This document shows positions 32,399-42,395 of a DNA stretch of 64,000 nucleotides, one piece after another. This DNA is from Gallionella sp. Lineage in GTDB: Bacteria > Pseudomonadota > Gammaproteobacteria > Burkholderiales > Gallionellaceae. Location: NCBI GenBank assembly GCA_028710565.1, contig JAQTTV010000007.1, positions 1 to 64,000 of the forward strand, in the 5' to 3' direction. The position numbers and the translations under genes are program-made. Under the pieces are notes generated by a model. That model worked only from the letters and a program-made list of their open reading frames with translations, searched no databases and was not told the DNA's origin. Positions within the stretch are counted from its first letter, which is position 1. Each line of letters opens with the position of its first letter.

Positions 32399-33709
32399 GT
32401 GAGTACTATTGCTAAAGGAACGAGTAAATACGGTGATTTGAGTAAACGCCTATGGTTCTTGTTAGGAGCATTGATTGTGTATCGCATTGGTGCACATATC
32501 CCTGTACCTGGTATTGATCCTACTGTTTTGGCTGATTTGTTTAAATCACAAAAGAATGGTATTTTGGGAATGTTTAACATGTTCTCAGGCGGTGCACTTT
32601 CACGCTTTACCATTTTTGCTTTGGGTATTATGCCCTATATTTCAGCTTCAATTATTATGCAGCTGGCTGCGATTGCGATACCACAGCTAGAGCAGCTTAA
32701 GAAGGAAGGTGAGGCAGGGCGTCGTAAAATTACGCAATACACGCGTTATGGTACTTTGCTACTGGCATTATTCCAAGCTTATGGTATTTCTGTTGCTTTG
32801 CAGGCTCAGCCTGGTTTAGTACCTTCACCTGGTTTAATGTTCCAATTGACATCGGTTTTTACGCTGGTAACAGGGACGATGTTCTTGATGTGGTTAGGTG
32901 AGCAAATTACTGAGCGTGGATTGGGAAATGGTATATCTTTAATCATCTTCGCAGGTATCGCAGCAGGCTTGCCTACTGCGATTGGTAGTACGCTTGAGTT
33001 GGCGCGTACAGGTGCATTTTCGATACCCTTGGTACTTTTCTTAATGATCGGTGCTGTAGCTGTCACTGCACTGGTGGTTTTTGTTGAACGCGGGCAGCGT
33101 AAAGTGTTGGTCAACTATGCCAAACGTCAGGTTGGTAACAAGGTGTATGGTGGGCAAGCGTCTCATCTTCCTTTGAAGCTTAATATGGCTGGGGTGATTC
33201 CACCGATCTTTGCATCAAGTATCATTCTGTTTCCTGCAACGATTGCAGGGTGGGTGGGTGATGGCCATGGCTGGCGTTGGTTGAAAGACTTTAGCCAGAT
33301 GTTGTCACCTGGTCAGCCTGTGTATGTGATTGCATATGCAGTTGCTATATTCTTCTTTTGCTTCTTTTACACGGCATTGGTATTTAGTCCGAAAGAGACA
33401 GCTGATAATTTGAAGAAAAGTGGAGCCTTTTTACCAGGTATTCGTCCAGGTGAGCACACTGCAAAATACATTGAAAAGATTATGTTGCGCCTGACATTGA
33501 TTGGTGCGGTCTATATTGCCTTAGTGTGTTTGTTACCTGAGTTTTTGGTAATCAATTGGAATGTGCCGTTTTACTTCGGTGGTACTTCCTTATTGATTCT
33601 TGTGGTGGTCACGATGGATTTTATGGCACAGGTGCAGTCGTATTTGATGACTCATCAATACGAAAATTTGCTCAAAAAGGCAAATTTTAAAGGCGGGAAT
33701 TTACGCTAA
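32399..33709 (+). CDS. secY: Preprotein translocase subunit SecY
   Basis: 436 residues from GTG 32399. Forms the SecYEG channel in the inner membrane with the secE product at 5132. Ten membrane segments are visible; the plug/TM2 area [20 protein letters not shown] and the cytosolic loop [18 protein letters not shown] match the family. Between rplO and infA. Confidence 0.97.
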   Translation: MSTIAKGTSKYGDLSKRLWFLLGALIVYRIGAHIPVPGIDPTVLADLFKSQKNGILGMFNMFSGGALSRFTIFALGIMPYISASIIMQLAAIAIPQLEQLKKEGEAGRRKITQYTRYGTLLLALFQAYGISVALQAQPGLVPSPGLMFQLTSVFTLVTGTMFLMWLGEQITERGLGNGISLIIFAGIAAGLPTAIGSTLELARTGAFSIPLVLFLMIGAVAVTALVVFVERGQRKVLVNYAKRQVGNKVYGGQASHLPLKLNMAGVIPPIFASSIILFPATIAGWVGDGHGWRWLKDFSQMLSPGQPVYVIAYAVAIFFFCFFYTALVFSPKETADNLKKSGAFLPGIRPGEHTAKYIEKIMLRLTLIGAVYIALVCLLPEFLVINWNVPFYFGGTSLLILVVVTMDFMAQVQSYLMTHQYENLLKKANFKGGNLR

Positions 33710-33927
33710 TGGCTAAAGAAGATGTTATTCAGATGCAGGGTGAGATTGAGGAGTCGTTGCCAAATGCGACATTCCGAATCAAACTTGAAAACGGTCATGT
33801 TGTGTTAGGTCATATTTCTGGAAAAATGCGCATGCACTATATCCGCATTCTGCCAGGAGACAAAGTGACTGTTGAGTTAACGCCATATGATTTAAGCAAG
33901 GCGCGAATTGTATTCCGCGCCAAATAG
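33709..33927 (+). CDS. infA: Translation initiation factor IF-1
   Basis: 72 residues, S1-like OB fold that occupies the A site during initiation. [20 protein letters not shown] and [20 protein letters not shown] are signatures. Its start overlaps the secY stop (TAATG). infA in this place is usual in betaproteobacteria. Confidence 0.97.
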   Translation: MAKEDVIQMQGEIEESLPNATFRIKLENGHVVLGHISGKMRMHYIRILPGDKVTVELTPYDLSKARIVFRAK

Positions 33928-34012
33928 TAGCGTTGGGAGTGAAACTAGATACATGAGGCATGAATTATGCCAAAATTAAAACTGGTATTGCTCCTCAATT
34001 TAGGAGAAGAAA

Positions 34013-34126
34013 ATGAGAGTTCAAGCATCTGTAAAGAAAATCTGTCGCAACTGTAAGATCGTTATTCGTAAACGCGTGGTGCGTGTGATTTGCACTGAAC
34101 CACGCCATAAGCAACGTCAAGGTTAA
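34013..34126 (+). CDS. rpmJ: 50S ribosomal protein L36
   Basis: 37 residues, too short for most ORF lists. [20 protein letters not shown] holds the C11/C14 pair; C27 and H32/H33 complete the zinc ribbon, so this is the zinc-binding form. TAGGAGAAGAAA precedes ATG. Between infA and rpsM. Confidence 0.96.
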   Translation: MRVQASVKKICRNCKIVIRKRVVRVICTEPRHKQRQG

Positions 34127-34156
34127 TTGAATAAAGTTGGCTTTGAGTGTTATAAT
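34127..34156 (+). promoter_or_regulatory. Probable alpha-operon promoter
   Basis: TATAAT at 34151-34156 preceded by TGT, making an extended -10, with TTGAAT at 34127-34132 across 18 bases. It starts right at the rpmJ stop and lies 28 bases before rpsM, the same boundary as in E. coli. Confidence 0.65.
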
Positions 34157-34184
34157 TTTCGTTTTTCAAATATAGGGTAGCTGC

Positions 34185-34550
34185 ATGGCACGTATTGCAG
34201 GGGTCAACATCCCCAATCATCAACACGCCGTTATTGCTTTGACTGCAATTTACGGTATCGGGCGCACTCGTTCGCAAAGTATTTGCGCTGGAGCAAGCGT
34301 GAATCCCACCACCAAGATGAAAGACCTGACTGACGCAGAAGTTGAAAAGCTGCGCGAAGAGGTTGCGAAGTTTACTGTGGAAGGTGATCTTCGTCGTGAA
34401 ACGACGATGAACATCAAGCGTCTGATGGATTTGGGTAGTTATCGTGGTCTCCGTCATCGTCGTGGCTTGCCATGTCGTGGTCAGCGTACACGCACCAATG
34501 CTCGTACCCGTAAGGGTCCGCGCAAGGCGATTGCGGGTGCTAAAAAGTAA
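34185..34550 (+). CDS. rpsM: 30S ribosomal protein S13
   Basis: 121 residues. Head protein forming inter-subunit bridges B1a/B1b. [20 protein letters not shown] and [20 protein letters not shown] are signatures. First gene of the alpha operon. Confidence 0.97.
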   Translation: MARIAGVNIPNHQHAVIALTAIYGIGRTRSQSICAGASVNPTTKMKDLTDAEVEKLREEVAKFTVEGDLRRETTMNIKRLMDLGSYRGLRHRRGLPCRGQRTRTNARTRKGPRKAIAGAKK

Positions 34551-34579
34551 TTTGCTATAACGCTTTAGAGGATTAGATT

Positions 34580-34969
34580 ATGGCTAAGCCAAGCACGAAA
34601 GTGCGTAAAAAAGTTAAAAAGAACGTCGCTGAAGGTATTGCACACGTTCACGCTTCATTCAACAACACTATCGTTACGATCACGGATCGCCAAGGCAATG
34701 CTTTGGCTTGGTCTACAAGCGGCGCGATGGGTTTCAAAGGCTCACGTAAGAGCACACCTTTTGCTGCGCAGGTTGCGGCTGAAGTGGTGGGTAAGTCTGC
34801 GGCTGAATGTGGTGTTAAAAATCTTGAAGTTCGCATCAAGGGACCTGGTCCTGGACGTGAGTCCGCTGTGCGTGCATTAAATGCTGCTGGTTTTAAAATC
34901 ACTAGCATCTCTGATATTACCCCGGTTCCGCACAACGGTTGCCGTCCGCCTAAAAAGCGTCGTATTTAA
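34580..34969 (+). CDS. rpsK: 30S ribosomal protein S11
   Basis: 129 residues. Platform protein near the E site. [20 protein letters not shown] and the C-terminal [13 protein letters not shown] are signatures. Confidence 0.97.
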   Translation: MAKPSTKVRKKVKKNVAEGIAHVHASFNNTIVTITDRQGNALAWSTSGAMGFKGSRKSTPFAAQVAAEVVGKSAAECGVKNLEVRIKGPGPGRESAVRALNAAGFKITSISDITPVPHNGCRPPKKRRI

Positions 34970-34986
34970 TTTTTTGGGAGTCAATC

Positions 34987-35616
34987 TTGGCTAGAAATCT
35001 TGATCCAAAGTGCCGTCAGTGCCGCCGTGAAGGCGAAAAGCTGTTTCTGAAAGGCGAAAAGTGTTTCACCGATAAATGTTCTGTTGAGCGTCGCGCTTAT
35101 CCGCCTGGTCAGCATGGACAAAAGAAAAATAACCGTTTGTCCGAGTACGGCACACAGTTGCGTGAAAAGCAAAAAGTACGTCGTATCTACGGCGTATTGG
35201 AAAAGCAATTCCGTTTGACTTACAAACAAGCGGCAAGTCAGCGTGGTATCACAGGTGAAAGCCTGTTGCAAATTTTGGAATCTCGTTTGGATAACGTTTC
35301 CTACCGTATGGGTTTCGGCGCATCACGTGCTGAAGCACGTCAAGTGGTACGTCACAATTCCGTGCTGGTTAACGGTAAGCGTGTCAATATTCCTTCGTAC
35401 CAAGTGCGTCCTGGTGATGTGGTTGAAGTGGCTGAAAAATCCAAAGCACAATTGCGTATCAAGGCGGCTCTTGCAGCAGCTGAACAACGTGGTTTTCCAG
35501 AATGGTTGGAAATGGATACTAAGGCATTCAAAGGAACATTTAAGGCCAAGCCCCAGCGCGCTGAATTACCTGCAACCATCAACGAGCATCTCGTGGTTGA
35601 GTTGTATTCCAAGTAA
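34987..35616 (+). CDS. rpsD: 30S ribosomal protein S4
   Basis: 209 residues from TTG 34987 with TTGGGAG upstream. Assembly initiator and alpha-operon repressor in E. coli. A cysteine set near the N-terminus (CRQC...CFTDKC) suggests a zinc site; the S4 RNA-binding domain [20 protein letters not shown] follows. The weak start codon fits regulated translation. Confidence 0.97.
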   Translation: MARNLDPKCRQCRREGEKLFLKGEKCFTDKCSVERRAYPPGQHGQKKNNRLSEYGTQLREKQKVRRIYGVLEKQFRLTYKQAASQRGITGESLLQILESRLDNVSYRMGFGASRAEARQVVRHNSVLVNGKRVNIPSYQVRPGDVVEVAEKSKAQLRIKAALAAAEQRGFPEWLEMDTKAFKGTFKAKPQRAELPATINEHLVVELYSK

Positions 35617-35633
35617 TCCACGCGGAGTAGCTT

Positions 35634-36602
35634 ATGCCTAACAATGAATTTTTAAAGCCGCGCATTATTGATGTGCAAAGAATTTCTGATACCAAAGCAA
35701 AAGTGGTGATGGAGCCCTTTGAACGCGGCTATGGTCACACATTGGGCAACGCTTTGCGTCGTATTCTGTTGTCTTCGATGGCAGGTGCAGCCCCAACTGA
35801 AGTAAAAATTGCTGGTGTGCTGCATGAGTACGCAACGCTCGATGGCGTGCAAGAAGATGTCGTAGATTTGCTGTTGAATCTTAAAGGCGTGGTATTGCGT
35901 CTGCATAACATGCAAGAACTCGTTTTGACTTTGAAAAAAGAAGGTCAAGGCGTGGTGACTGCGGCGGACATCAGCGGTCATGCAGATGTGGAAGTGGTTA
36001 ATCCAGATCACGTGATTGCTCATCTGACGGCTGGCGGTAAGCTGGACATGCAGATTAAGGTTGAGCAAGGTCGTGGTTATGTGTCAGCGATTTCACGTCA
36101 AATGCCAAATGAAACGCGTGCAGTCGGTCATATCGCATTGGACGCATCATTTAGCCCTGTCAATCGGGTGAGCTATGCAGTTGAAAGTGCGCGTGTTGAA
36201 CAGCGTACTGACCTTGACAAGTTAGTGATGCAAATCGAAACCAATGGTGCGATTGATCCTGAACAAGCTATTCGCAATGCAGCGCGTATTTTGGTTGATC
36301 AGTTCTCGGTATTTGCTGCACTAGAAGGCACTGAACCCGTAGTTGAAAAGGTACAAGCTCCTAAAGTTGATCCTATTTTGCTGCGTCCAGTGGATGACTT
36401 GGAATTAACCCCACGTTCTTCTAACTGCCTGAAAGCACAAAGTATTCACTATATTGGCGATTTGATTCAATACACCGAAAACGATTTGCTACGTACCCCG
36501 AACTTGGGTCGTAAGTCATTGAATGAAATTAAACAGGTTCTTGCCGAACATAATTTGTCGTTGGGTATGAAGCTGGAAAACTGGCCTGTTCCCGTTGTTT
36601 AA
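35634..36602 (+). CDS. rpoA: RNA polymerase alpha subunit
   Basis: 322 residues, slightly short of the common 325-329. N-terminal assembly domain with [20 protein letters not shown]; the C-terminal domain ([20 protein letters not shown], then [13 protein letters not shown]) contacts UP elements and activators. Together with rpoB and rpoC the window encodes the entire core polymerase except omega. Confidence 0.98.
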   Translation: MPNNEFLKPRIIDVQRISDTKAKVVMEPFERGYGHTLGNALRRILLSSMAGAAPTEVKIAGVLHEYATLDGVQEDVVDLLLNLKGVVLRLHNMQELVLTLKKEGQGVVTAADISGHADVEVVNPDHVIAHLTAGGKLDMQIKVEQGRGYVSAISRQMPNETRAVGHIALDASFSPVNRVSYAVESARVEQRTDLDKLVMQIETNGAIDPEQAIRNAARILVDQFSVFAALEGTEPVVEKVQAPKVDPILLRPVDDLELTPRSSNCLKAQSIHYIGDLIQYTENDLLRTPNLGRKSLNEIKQVLAEHNLSLGMKLENWPVPVV

Positions 36603-36645
36603 CGGATTACTCAACAAGCCATCAGAATAGTAAGAAAGGTAAATT

Positions 36646-37032
36646 ATGCGTCACCGTTCAGGTTTAAGAAAACTCAACCGTACCAGTAGCCATCGTCTGG
36701 CAATGTTTCGCAACATGACTGTTTCGTTGTTGCGTCACGAACTCATCAAGACAACTCTGCCAAAAGCGAAGGAACTGCGTCGTGTTGCAGAACCTATCCT
36801 GACACTGGGCAAAAACCCAAGTTTGGCAAATCGTCGTTTAGCGTTTGCGCGTTTGCGTGATCGTGAAATGGTGGTGAAGTTGTTTGACGAGCTGGGCCCA
36901 CGTTATGCAGCGCGTAATGGCGGCTATTTGCGTATCCTTAAGTGCGGTTTCCGTCAGGGCGACAATGCACCGATGGCGTTCATCGAATTGATGGATCGCC
37001 CAGTGGATGCAGAAGCGGTTGATGCAGAGTAA
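36646..37032 (+). CDS. rplQ: 50S ribosomal protein L17
   Basis: 128 residues. [17 protein letters not shown] and [18 protein letters not shown] are signatures. Last gene of the ribosomal block; a terminator follows directly. Confidence 0.97.
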   Translation: MRHRSGLRKLNRTSSHRLAMFRNMTVSLLRHELIKTTLPKAKELRRVAEPILTLGKNPSLANRRLAFARLRDREMVVKLFDELGPRYAARNGGYLRILKCGFRQGDNAPMAFIELMDRPVDAEAVDAE

Positions 37033-37054
37033 GTTGTAATCAGTATGTCATACC

Positions 37055-37083
37055 TAAAAAGCCAGACTATTCTGGCTTTTTTT
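37055..37083 (+). terminator. Terminator of the alpha operon
   Basis: AGCCAGA-CTAT-TCTGGCT (37060-37077) with AAAAA before and a T run to 37083. A compact intrinsic terminator 25 bases after the rplQ stop, ending the ribosomal supercluster. Confidence 0.9.
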
Positions 37084-37164
37084 ACGTCATTATATTGCAT
37101 ACAGATCGTTTATTTCGTGTAGTTGCCAAGTAGAATAGTGTCCTTTCTATCTTAGGAGTTTGTC

Positions 37165-38139
37165 ATGTCAAACTGGTTTGCCAATAATTCGCTTTCCATT
37201 GGTCACACGCCGCTGGTACGTTTAAATCGTATTGCTGACGGCGCACCTGCGACCCTGCTCGCCAAAATCGAAGGACGGAATCCCGCGTATTCTGTGAAAT
37301 GCCGTATTGGCGTTGCGATGGTGGATGATGCGCAACGGCGCGGCGTATTGGGCGAGGGTAAACAAATTATCGAACCTACCAGCGGTAATACGGGCATTGC
37401 GCTTGCATTTGTGTGTGCGTCCCGTGGTATCCCTTTGACCTTAACCATGCCTGAAACCATGAGCTTGGAGCGTCGCAAGCTGTTGTTGGCTTATGGCGCA
37501 AAGTTAGTCCTCACTGAAGGTGCTAAGGGCATGAGTGGTGCCATTGCGAAAGCCGAAGAAATTGCCGCCTCTGATGCAAGCTACGTGTTGTTGCAACAGT
37601 TCAAAAATCCCGCCAATCCTGGTATACACGAAGCCACCACAGGCCCTGAGATTTGGCAGGACACAGATGGGCAAGTGGACATATTTGTGGCGGGAGTGGG
37701 GACAGGAGGAACGATTACAGGGGTCACACGCTATTTCAAACAGACTCAAGGTAAAGCTATCACCACGGTTGCGGTGGAGCCTGCTGCGAGTCCTGTATTG
37801 AGCCAACGTCGAGCAGGGGAAGCACTTAAGCCTGCCCCTCACAAAATACAAGGTATCGGTGCAGGTTTTGTACCTGACACCCTGGATTTATCGTTGGTTG
37901 ATGAAATCACGCAAGTCAGCAACGAAGATGCGGTGTTGTATGCCCGTAGGTTGGCGCAAGAAGAGGGCATTTTGTCTGGGATTTCCTGTGGTGCTGCTGT
38001 GGCTGCCGCAGTCCGTCAGGCACAACGTCCCGAAAATGCAGGCAAAACCATCGTGGTGATATTGCCTGACTCAGGCGAACGTTATCTTAGCTCCATACTG
38101 TTTGAAGGCATGTTTGATGAAAAGGGCTTGGCGGTGTAA
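37165..38139 (+). CDS. cysK: Cysteine synthase A (O-acetylserine sulfhydrylase)
   Basis: 324 residues. PLP enzyme making cysteine from O-acetylserine and sulfide. PLP lysine K45 in [11 protein letters not shown], the substrate loop PTSGNTG (71-77), the phosphate loop GTGGTITG, and the serine near GISCGAA are visible. VKCRIG and [11 protein letters not shown] favour CysK over CysM. Good binding site TTAGGAG. Stands alone with its own short upstream region. Confidence 0.93.
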   Translation: MSNWFANNSLSIGHTPLVRLNRIADGAPATLLAKIEGRNPAYSVKCRIGVAMVDDAQRRGVLGEGKQIIEPTSGNTGIALAFVCASRGIPLTLTMPETMSLERRKLLLAYGAKLVLTEGAKGMSGAIAKAEEIAASDASYVLLQQFKNPANPGIHEATTGPEIWQDTDGQVDIFVAGVGTGGTITGVTRYFKQTQGKAITTVAVEPAASPVLSQRRAGEALKPAPHKIQGIGAGFVPDTLDLSLVDEITQVSNEDAVLYARRLAQEEGILSGISCGAAVAAAVRQAQRPENAGKTIVVILPDSGERYLSSILFEGMFDEKGLAV

Positions 38140-38148
38140 TTCACTTTA

Positions 38149-38167
38149 CGCCCCCGCTTGGGGGGCG
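38149..38167. repeat. GC-rich hairpin after cysK
   Basis: CGCCCCC-GCTTG-GGGGGCG, a 7-bp stem 10 bases past the cysK stop. No T tract follows, so it may protect the mRNA end rather than terminate. The rest of 38168-38344 shows no feature. Confidence 0.45.
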
Positions 38168-38344
38168 AACTCTGGCGCGTTGCCTACTTCGTCGTCCCTG
38201 CTCTGTTGCCTAACTTGATCGACATTAGGCAGGAATGTTGGAAGGGGATAAGTCTATCGTGCTGCGTGATGTCTGTATGCTTTTTGGTACCTAGCTGCTG
38301 ATGACTCTTTCGCTGCAATTTTCATCCAACCCATGTAGGCGGAT

Positions 38345-38473
38345 ATGAAAGCACAGGTTTTGCCGTTGGATATTATGCAAAACCCGCTCGCCTTAAGTTT
38401 TAAGCTCTGGCATGGGGTATCCAGCATACTGTATTTGCTGGAAAGCCTATTAGGTGGATATTTGGTGATATAG
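38345..38473 (+). pseudogene. 42-residue fragment resembling a DUF4149-type C-terminus
   Basis: ATG 38345 opens a frame ending MQNPLALSFKLWHGVSSILY, LLESLLGGYLVI. A hydrophobic helix after an LWHGVS motif resembles the last membrane segment of DUF4149-type proteins (normally LHG..S). A stop lies immediately upstream, and nothing of the rest of the gene is present. Probably a relic; could be chance. Confidence 0.3.
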
Positions 38474-38517
38474 CGGGTATGGCAGAGGTGATGGCGATTC
38501 GAGGGGTCTATACTTTG

Positions 38518-38739
38518 TTAGTGAAATTTTGGTGTTATTGCCTTTTCAATAAAACAAAGTGAACTTGGCTTTTGGGTATGACTTAGATTACCTAGCGTGC
38601 ATCTCCTTCGCTTCTTACTTTCCCTATGCTCTTCCTTTTTTCTTTCCTTCTTAGCATGATGAGCGTGCTTAGCAGGTGCATTAGCTGCAACAGCAGCAAA
38701 CGAAACAGTAGCGATCATTGCGGATAACAGTTTAGTCAT
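38518..38739 (-). CDS. Small secreted Lys/His-rich protein, possibly frameshifted
   Basis: 73 residues. The start MTKLLSAMIATVSFAAVAAN is a good signal peptide, followed by PAKHAHHAKKERKKEEHRES, like small Ala/Lys/His-rich periplasmic proteins. After about residue 40 the composition changes (RRRCTLGNLSHTQ...), suggesting a frameshift or lost end. No clear ribosome-binding site. Function unknown. Confidence 0.45.
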   Translation of the reverse strand: MTKLLSAMIATVSFAAVAANAPAKHAHHAKKERKKEEHRESKKRRRCTLGNLSHTQKPSSLCFIEKAITPKFH

Positions 38740-38821
38740 AATAGACTACCGAAAGTAGTTGAGGTAGACATGAATCATGTCGTATGGGGCATAGTGCCCC
38801 CTCTCTATTCCCGTTGACACT

Positions 38822-38845
38822 TAAATAGCTATTTAGCAGCTAAAT
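38822..38845. repeat. Two overlapping palindromes
   Basis: TAAATAGCTATTTA (38822-38835) is a perfect 14-base palindrome; ATTTAGCAGCTAAAT (38831-38845) is a second one sharing five bases with it. It lies 7 bases past the stop of the AddA-like gene, so it may be an operator for the small secreted protein or a transcript end. Confidence 0.4.
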
Positions 38846-38851
38846 AATGGC

Positions 38852-41800
38852 TTACGCCACCTCCACCCATTCCCCTCCGCCAAAAATCAGCCCACTGCGC
38901 ACGGTTTTATGGGGATACACGCTTTGCATGGCAGCGCGGTATTCGTGCAATTGCGGGTGATAGCGCGGGGCTTCGCTGGGATTGCCTGATTTGTAATCCA
39001 GAACCCAGATTTCATCATCAAATTCCACCATCCTGTCCATGCGGCGCAATTCACCGTCGGCGTTGACGTAAGCGACCTCATTGCTGGCGGCTTGATGTTG
39101 CGTAGCATCAAAGAATTTGACCAGATGCGGCGCGGCAAGTATATGTTGTGCTTGCACCAATAAGTCAGAAAAATGCGCTTCATGGATTTGCAATTCGCTC
39201 TGTAAATCCGCCACATCACCGTGTGATTCGGTGAGTTTTTCCAGTAAGTTATGCAACCAAATCCCATAGCGTTGCGCGTCGGTTTGATTCGGCTTGATAT
39301 TACCTGTCGGCAAAGGTTGCGTTAAACGCGAATCAAAATCCACGGGCGCGGATTGCGCGGGAAGAGAGAAGGGAGAAGGGGGAAGGGGGTCGCCAGCACA
39401 TAAGTTTGGCGCAGTGATTTGTTCGCCAACTGCCTCACTCACCCGTTGATACCAGCTATTTTCCAGCAATTTGCCATTGCCGCTGACGAATAAAATTTGT
39501 TTAGCGCGGGTCATGGCAACATAGAGCAAATTGAGATTTTCGCGTTCGGCGAGTTTTTCTTCGGTGGCGAAAAACGGTGCACGCGCCGCACCATGACTGG
39601 CTTTGTCGGTGTAAAGCGAAAAATGCGTGGGGCGGTCGGAGTCGGTTTGCCAATCGACCAACACGTCAAATCCTCGGTCTGCGGGCGGTTTGATATTGCT
39701 GTCCAACAGCCACACGATGGGGGCTTCCAATCCTTTGGATTCGTGCACCGTGTAGATGCGCAGCGCGTTGCCTGTTTGGCTGACCGTGCCTTCGTTGGGC
39801 GATTCGTTGTCGTCGGCTTGGCGCAGCTCCGCCAATGTACGCAAAAAGCCCGACAAACTAGGATAACGCCCCGCGTCGATGTCCAGCGCGATTTCGATAA
39901 ACGCCTGCAAATTCGCCAACACCGTGGCGCGCAACGCATCGTCACTAGCAGCGGCATAACGCGCTTGGGCATCACCCTGGAAATAAATTTTGTCCAATAA
40001 ATCATGCACAGGCAGCTTTTCTGCCCAGTTTAACCAGTCCGCCAACAAGTCATGCGCCCGTTGCAAAGTCGGCGTGGCGTTGCCTGATTCAACCAATCGT
40101 TGCAATTTTTGCCACCACGTTTTCGCTTCGGGTACGGCTTCCACCGTCATTAAATCTTCATCGCAACAGCCAAAAATCGGCGAACGCAGCGTGTGCGCCA
40201 GCGGCAAATCGGCGAATGGTGTCATCAAAAATGTCAACAAAGCCTGAATATCCAAGGCTTCCAGCGTGTCCAACAATCCGCCACGGCGCGAAGTCAAATG
40301 TGGAATATGGCGGTCGCGCAGCGCGGCTTCATAGATTTTCAAATGCGTGCGACGGCGCACCAACACCATGATGTCGCCAAATTCAGCGGGACGGGTTGTG
40401 CCTTCGTCGTTAATTTGCCACTGCCCAACGATTTCCAAAATTTTGTCCGCCAACTGCGCCGCCTCGCCCTCGCGTGCGCCCGCTGCCGCAGCGGGAAAGG
40501 ATTCCAACAAGGGATTGCGCAACTCGCCTGTCAGCACGACTTCGGGCGAATCTTCGGCTTCCGCTAAAGGCAACACCTCCACCCAGCCCGCCAAGTTTTG
40601 CTGCGCGGACAGATGATTTTCAAAACCGTCATATTGCGCTTCGCCCTCCCCCCGTTGCGCCAAAGGCAAAAACACGCCGTTGACCGCCGCCAAAATCGCA
40701 GGCGCGTTGCGGCGCGTGGTGTTTTGCGACAAACAAATCGCGCCCGATTTTCGCAATTGCTCGCGCACCACGCCAAACAAGCGCGCATCGGCGCGGCGGA
40801 AACGGTAAATCGACTGCTTGGGATCGCCCACCACAAACACCGTCGGTAAACTACCCACCGCTTTTGAAGCATCAAACCACGCTTGCAAAATTTGCCATTG
40901 CAACGGGTTGGTATCTTGAAATTCGTCCAATAAAACATGGCGATAGCGGCTATCCAACTTGTATTGTAAATACTCGGCGTGGTCGCTATTCACTAACAAT
41001 TGCCGCACTCGCCATTCCAAATCGGTAAAGTCCAACGCGGGGCTTTTCAACTGCTGATAGCAATCCAACAACGCCGCGCCGCAACGCAGCCCCGCCACAT
41101 TCAATTGGGCTATTTTTTGCGCGGCACGCTGTTCTTCCACCGACAACAACGCCGAGACCAACGTCTCGCCAGTAGCGAGAAACGCATCCGCATCCTGTCC
41201 TTTGTTGGCTTTGAGCGAACGCGGTTTATTTTGTTGCGTAAAACATTCCGCCCACAACGCGGCAAAATCATGCGCTTCCAAGGCATTCAATAAATTCGCA
41301 GCCTTGGTTTTTTGCGCGGCACTGGCGTTTAACACCCCCGCAAAGGCATGAACTTGGTTGGCAAAAATGACATTCGCAAATGCCGCAGCCACAGGATCAT
41401 CCTTCGGTACACTTAATGCCGCCTGTGTCATGGCAAACGCCACAGGATCATCCTGCCCCGCCGTAAACGCCCACCATTCGCTGCGCTTGGCGGCAAAAGT
41501 CGATAGCAAATCTTGGGTGTTGCTCAAGCCTAATTCTTTGAATAACCACAACATCGCCTGCGCGGTTTCGCCGTCAGGTTGTTTTTGTAGCCCTTCCAAA
41601 AAGAGCTGATTCGCCTCCTGCCACAACGCCCCCGTTTGTTCCAACAACGACACCCCGCCCGCCCCCGCGTTCAACGGCGCACGTTTCAAAATCTGCATAA
41701 ACCAACCATGAAAGGTGTTGATGGTCAACGGCGGCTGCGCCAACAAAAACGCCTGATACAAACGGCGCGCACGCGGCAACATCACGTCCAACTCCTGCGG

Positions 41801-42058
41801 TGCGATTGCTCGTTGCAACAAAAATGCACGGCAATACGCATCGTCCTTGGTCGCCAACTCATACAACCAATCCCGCAACCGCCCCTGCATTTCCTGCGCC
41901 GCCTTACGGGTAAACGTGATCGCCAAAATCTCACTCGGCGGCACGCCCTCCAACAACAGCCGCACAATGCGCGACACCAACAGCCAAGTCTTCCCGCTGC
42001 CCGCACAGGCCTCGACAACGACGGAATTTTTAGGGTTTAGCGCGCGGGGGTAGTCCAT
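38852..42058 (-). CDS. AddA/RecB-like UvrD helicase with C-terminal PD-(D/E)XK nuclease
   Basis: 1068 residues. Walker A EACAGSGKTWLL (from about residue 16), ITFTRKAAQEM, DEFQDTNPLQW (motif II), VGDPKQSIYRFRRAD (III), HESKGLEAPIVWL (V) and LLYVAMTRAKQ (VI) show a complete SF1A helicase. The C-terminal nuclease shows DRMVEFDD, VLDYKSG and PQLHEYRAAM (Q...Y). It should process double-strand breaks for recombination. Most betaproteobacterial homologues have an AddB-like partner just upstream; none is here. The region near DPLPPSPFSLPAQ is encoded by a purine-rich repeat. No ribosome-binding site is evident before ATG 42058. It is closer to AddA than to RecB by context-free impression only. Confidence 0.85.
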   Translation of the reverse strand: MDYPRALNPKNSVVVEACAGSGKTWLLVSRIVRLLLEGVPPSEILAITFTRKAAQEMQGRLRDWLYELATKDDAYCRAFLLQRAIAPQELDVMLPRARRLYQAFLLAQPPLTINTFHGWFMQILKRAPLNAGAGGVSLLEQTGALWQEANQLFLEGLQKQPDGETAQAMLWLFKELGLSNTQDLLSTFAAKRSEWWAFTAGQDDPVAFAMTQAALSVPKDDPVAAAFANVIFANQVHAFAGVLNASAAQKTKAANLLNALEAHDFAALWAECFTQQNKPRSLKANKGQDADAFLATGETLVSALLSVEEQRAAQKIAQLNVAGLRCGAALLDCYQQLKSPALDFTDLEWRVRQLLVNSDHAEYLQYKLDSRYRHVLLDEFQDTNPLQWQILQAWFDASKAVGSLPTVFVVGDPKQSIYRFRRADARLFGVVREQLRKSGAICLSQNTTRRNAPAILAAVNGVFLPLAQRGEGEAQYDGFENHLSAQQNLAGWVEVLPLAEAEDSPEVVLTGELRNPLLESFPAAAAGAREGEAAQLADKILEIVGQWQINDEGTTRPAEFGDIMVLVRRRTHLKIYEAALRDRHIPHLTSRRGGLLDTLEALDIQALLTFLMTPFADLPLAHTLRSPIFGCCDEDLMTVEAVPEAKTWWQKLQRLVESGNATPTLQRAHDLLADWLNWAEKLPVHDLLDKIYFQGDAQARYAAASDDALRATVLANLQAFIEIALDIDAGRYPSLSGFLRTLAELRQADDNESPNEGTVSQTGNALRIYTVHESKGLEAPIVWLLDSNIKPPADRGFDVLVDWQTDSDRPTHFSLYTDKASHGAARAPFFATEEKLAERENLNLLYVAMTRAKQILFVSGNGKLLENSWYQRVSEAVGEQITAPNLCAGDPLPPSPFSLPAQSAPVDFDSRLTQPLPTGNIKPNQTDAQRYGIWLHNLLEKLTESHGDVADLQSELQIHEAHFSDLLVQAQHILAAPHLVKFFDATQHQAASNEVAYVNADGELRRMDRMVEFDDEIWVLDYKSGNPSEAPRYHPQLHEYRAAMQSVYPHKTVRSGLIFGGGEWVEVA

Positions 42059-42067
42059 GTTTTTTTT

Positions 42068-42170
42068 GAGAAGGGGGAAGGGTTAAGGGAGAAGAGGCGA
42101 GGTGAAAAGTGAAAGGTGAAAGGTGAAATGGGTGGGCGTGCAGCGTTTTGTTTCACTTTTCACATTTCAC
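42068..42170. repeat. Dispersed purine/pyrimidine repeat, copy 2
   Basis: Begins GAGAAGGGGGAAGGG, includes TAAGGGAGAAGAGG (shared with 21443-21512), then GTGAAAAGTGAAA (42102-42114), which pairs perfectly with TTTCACTTTTCAC (42151-42163). It abuts the start of the AddA-like gene. The 15-mer GAGAAGGGGGAAGGG also occurs inside that gene at 39373-39387. Confidence 0.55.
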
Positions 42171-42217
42171 TCTGTTGCTCCTATTATGTTTTCAATGCAA
42201 TCATCCAAAAATGACAA

Positions 42218-42235
42218 GACCGCCTTGCAGCGGTC
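42218..42235 (-). terminator. Possible weak terminator downstream of the DUF1016 gene
   Basis: On the - strand GACCGC-TGCAAG-GCGGTC is followed by TTGTCATTTTTG. The T run is broken, so efficiency is doubtful. It lies 160 bases beyond the stop of the nuclease gene. The remainder of 42171-42395 holds no gene. Confidence 0.35.
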
Positions 42236-42395
42236 TGTCGCCCTAAAAGCATATCGGCTAAACCGAACGGTTAAAGGGGGAGTCGTGCGTGGATTTTAAT
42301 ACAAAATGCCGAATCGCAGAATTTTATGCGCGTTTCAGGCATTGACCAATCCTTTTCAATAAACGGATGCAGTTCGGGGTGCAAGGGGTCGCAAA

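Noticed and set aside
38814..38819. TTGACA on the + strand before the palindromes
   Set aside because: No -10 at the right spacing and no + strand gene follows; it lies at the 3' end of a - strand gene.
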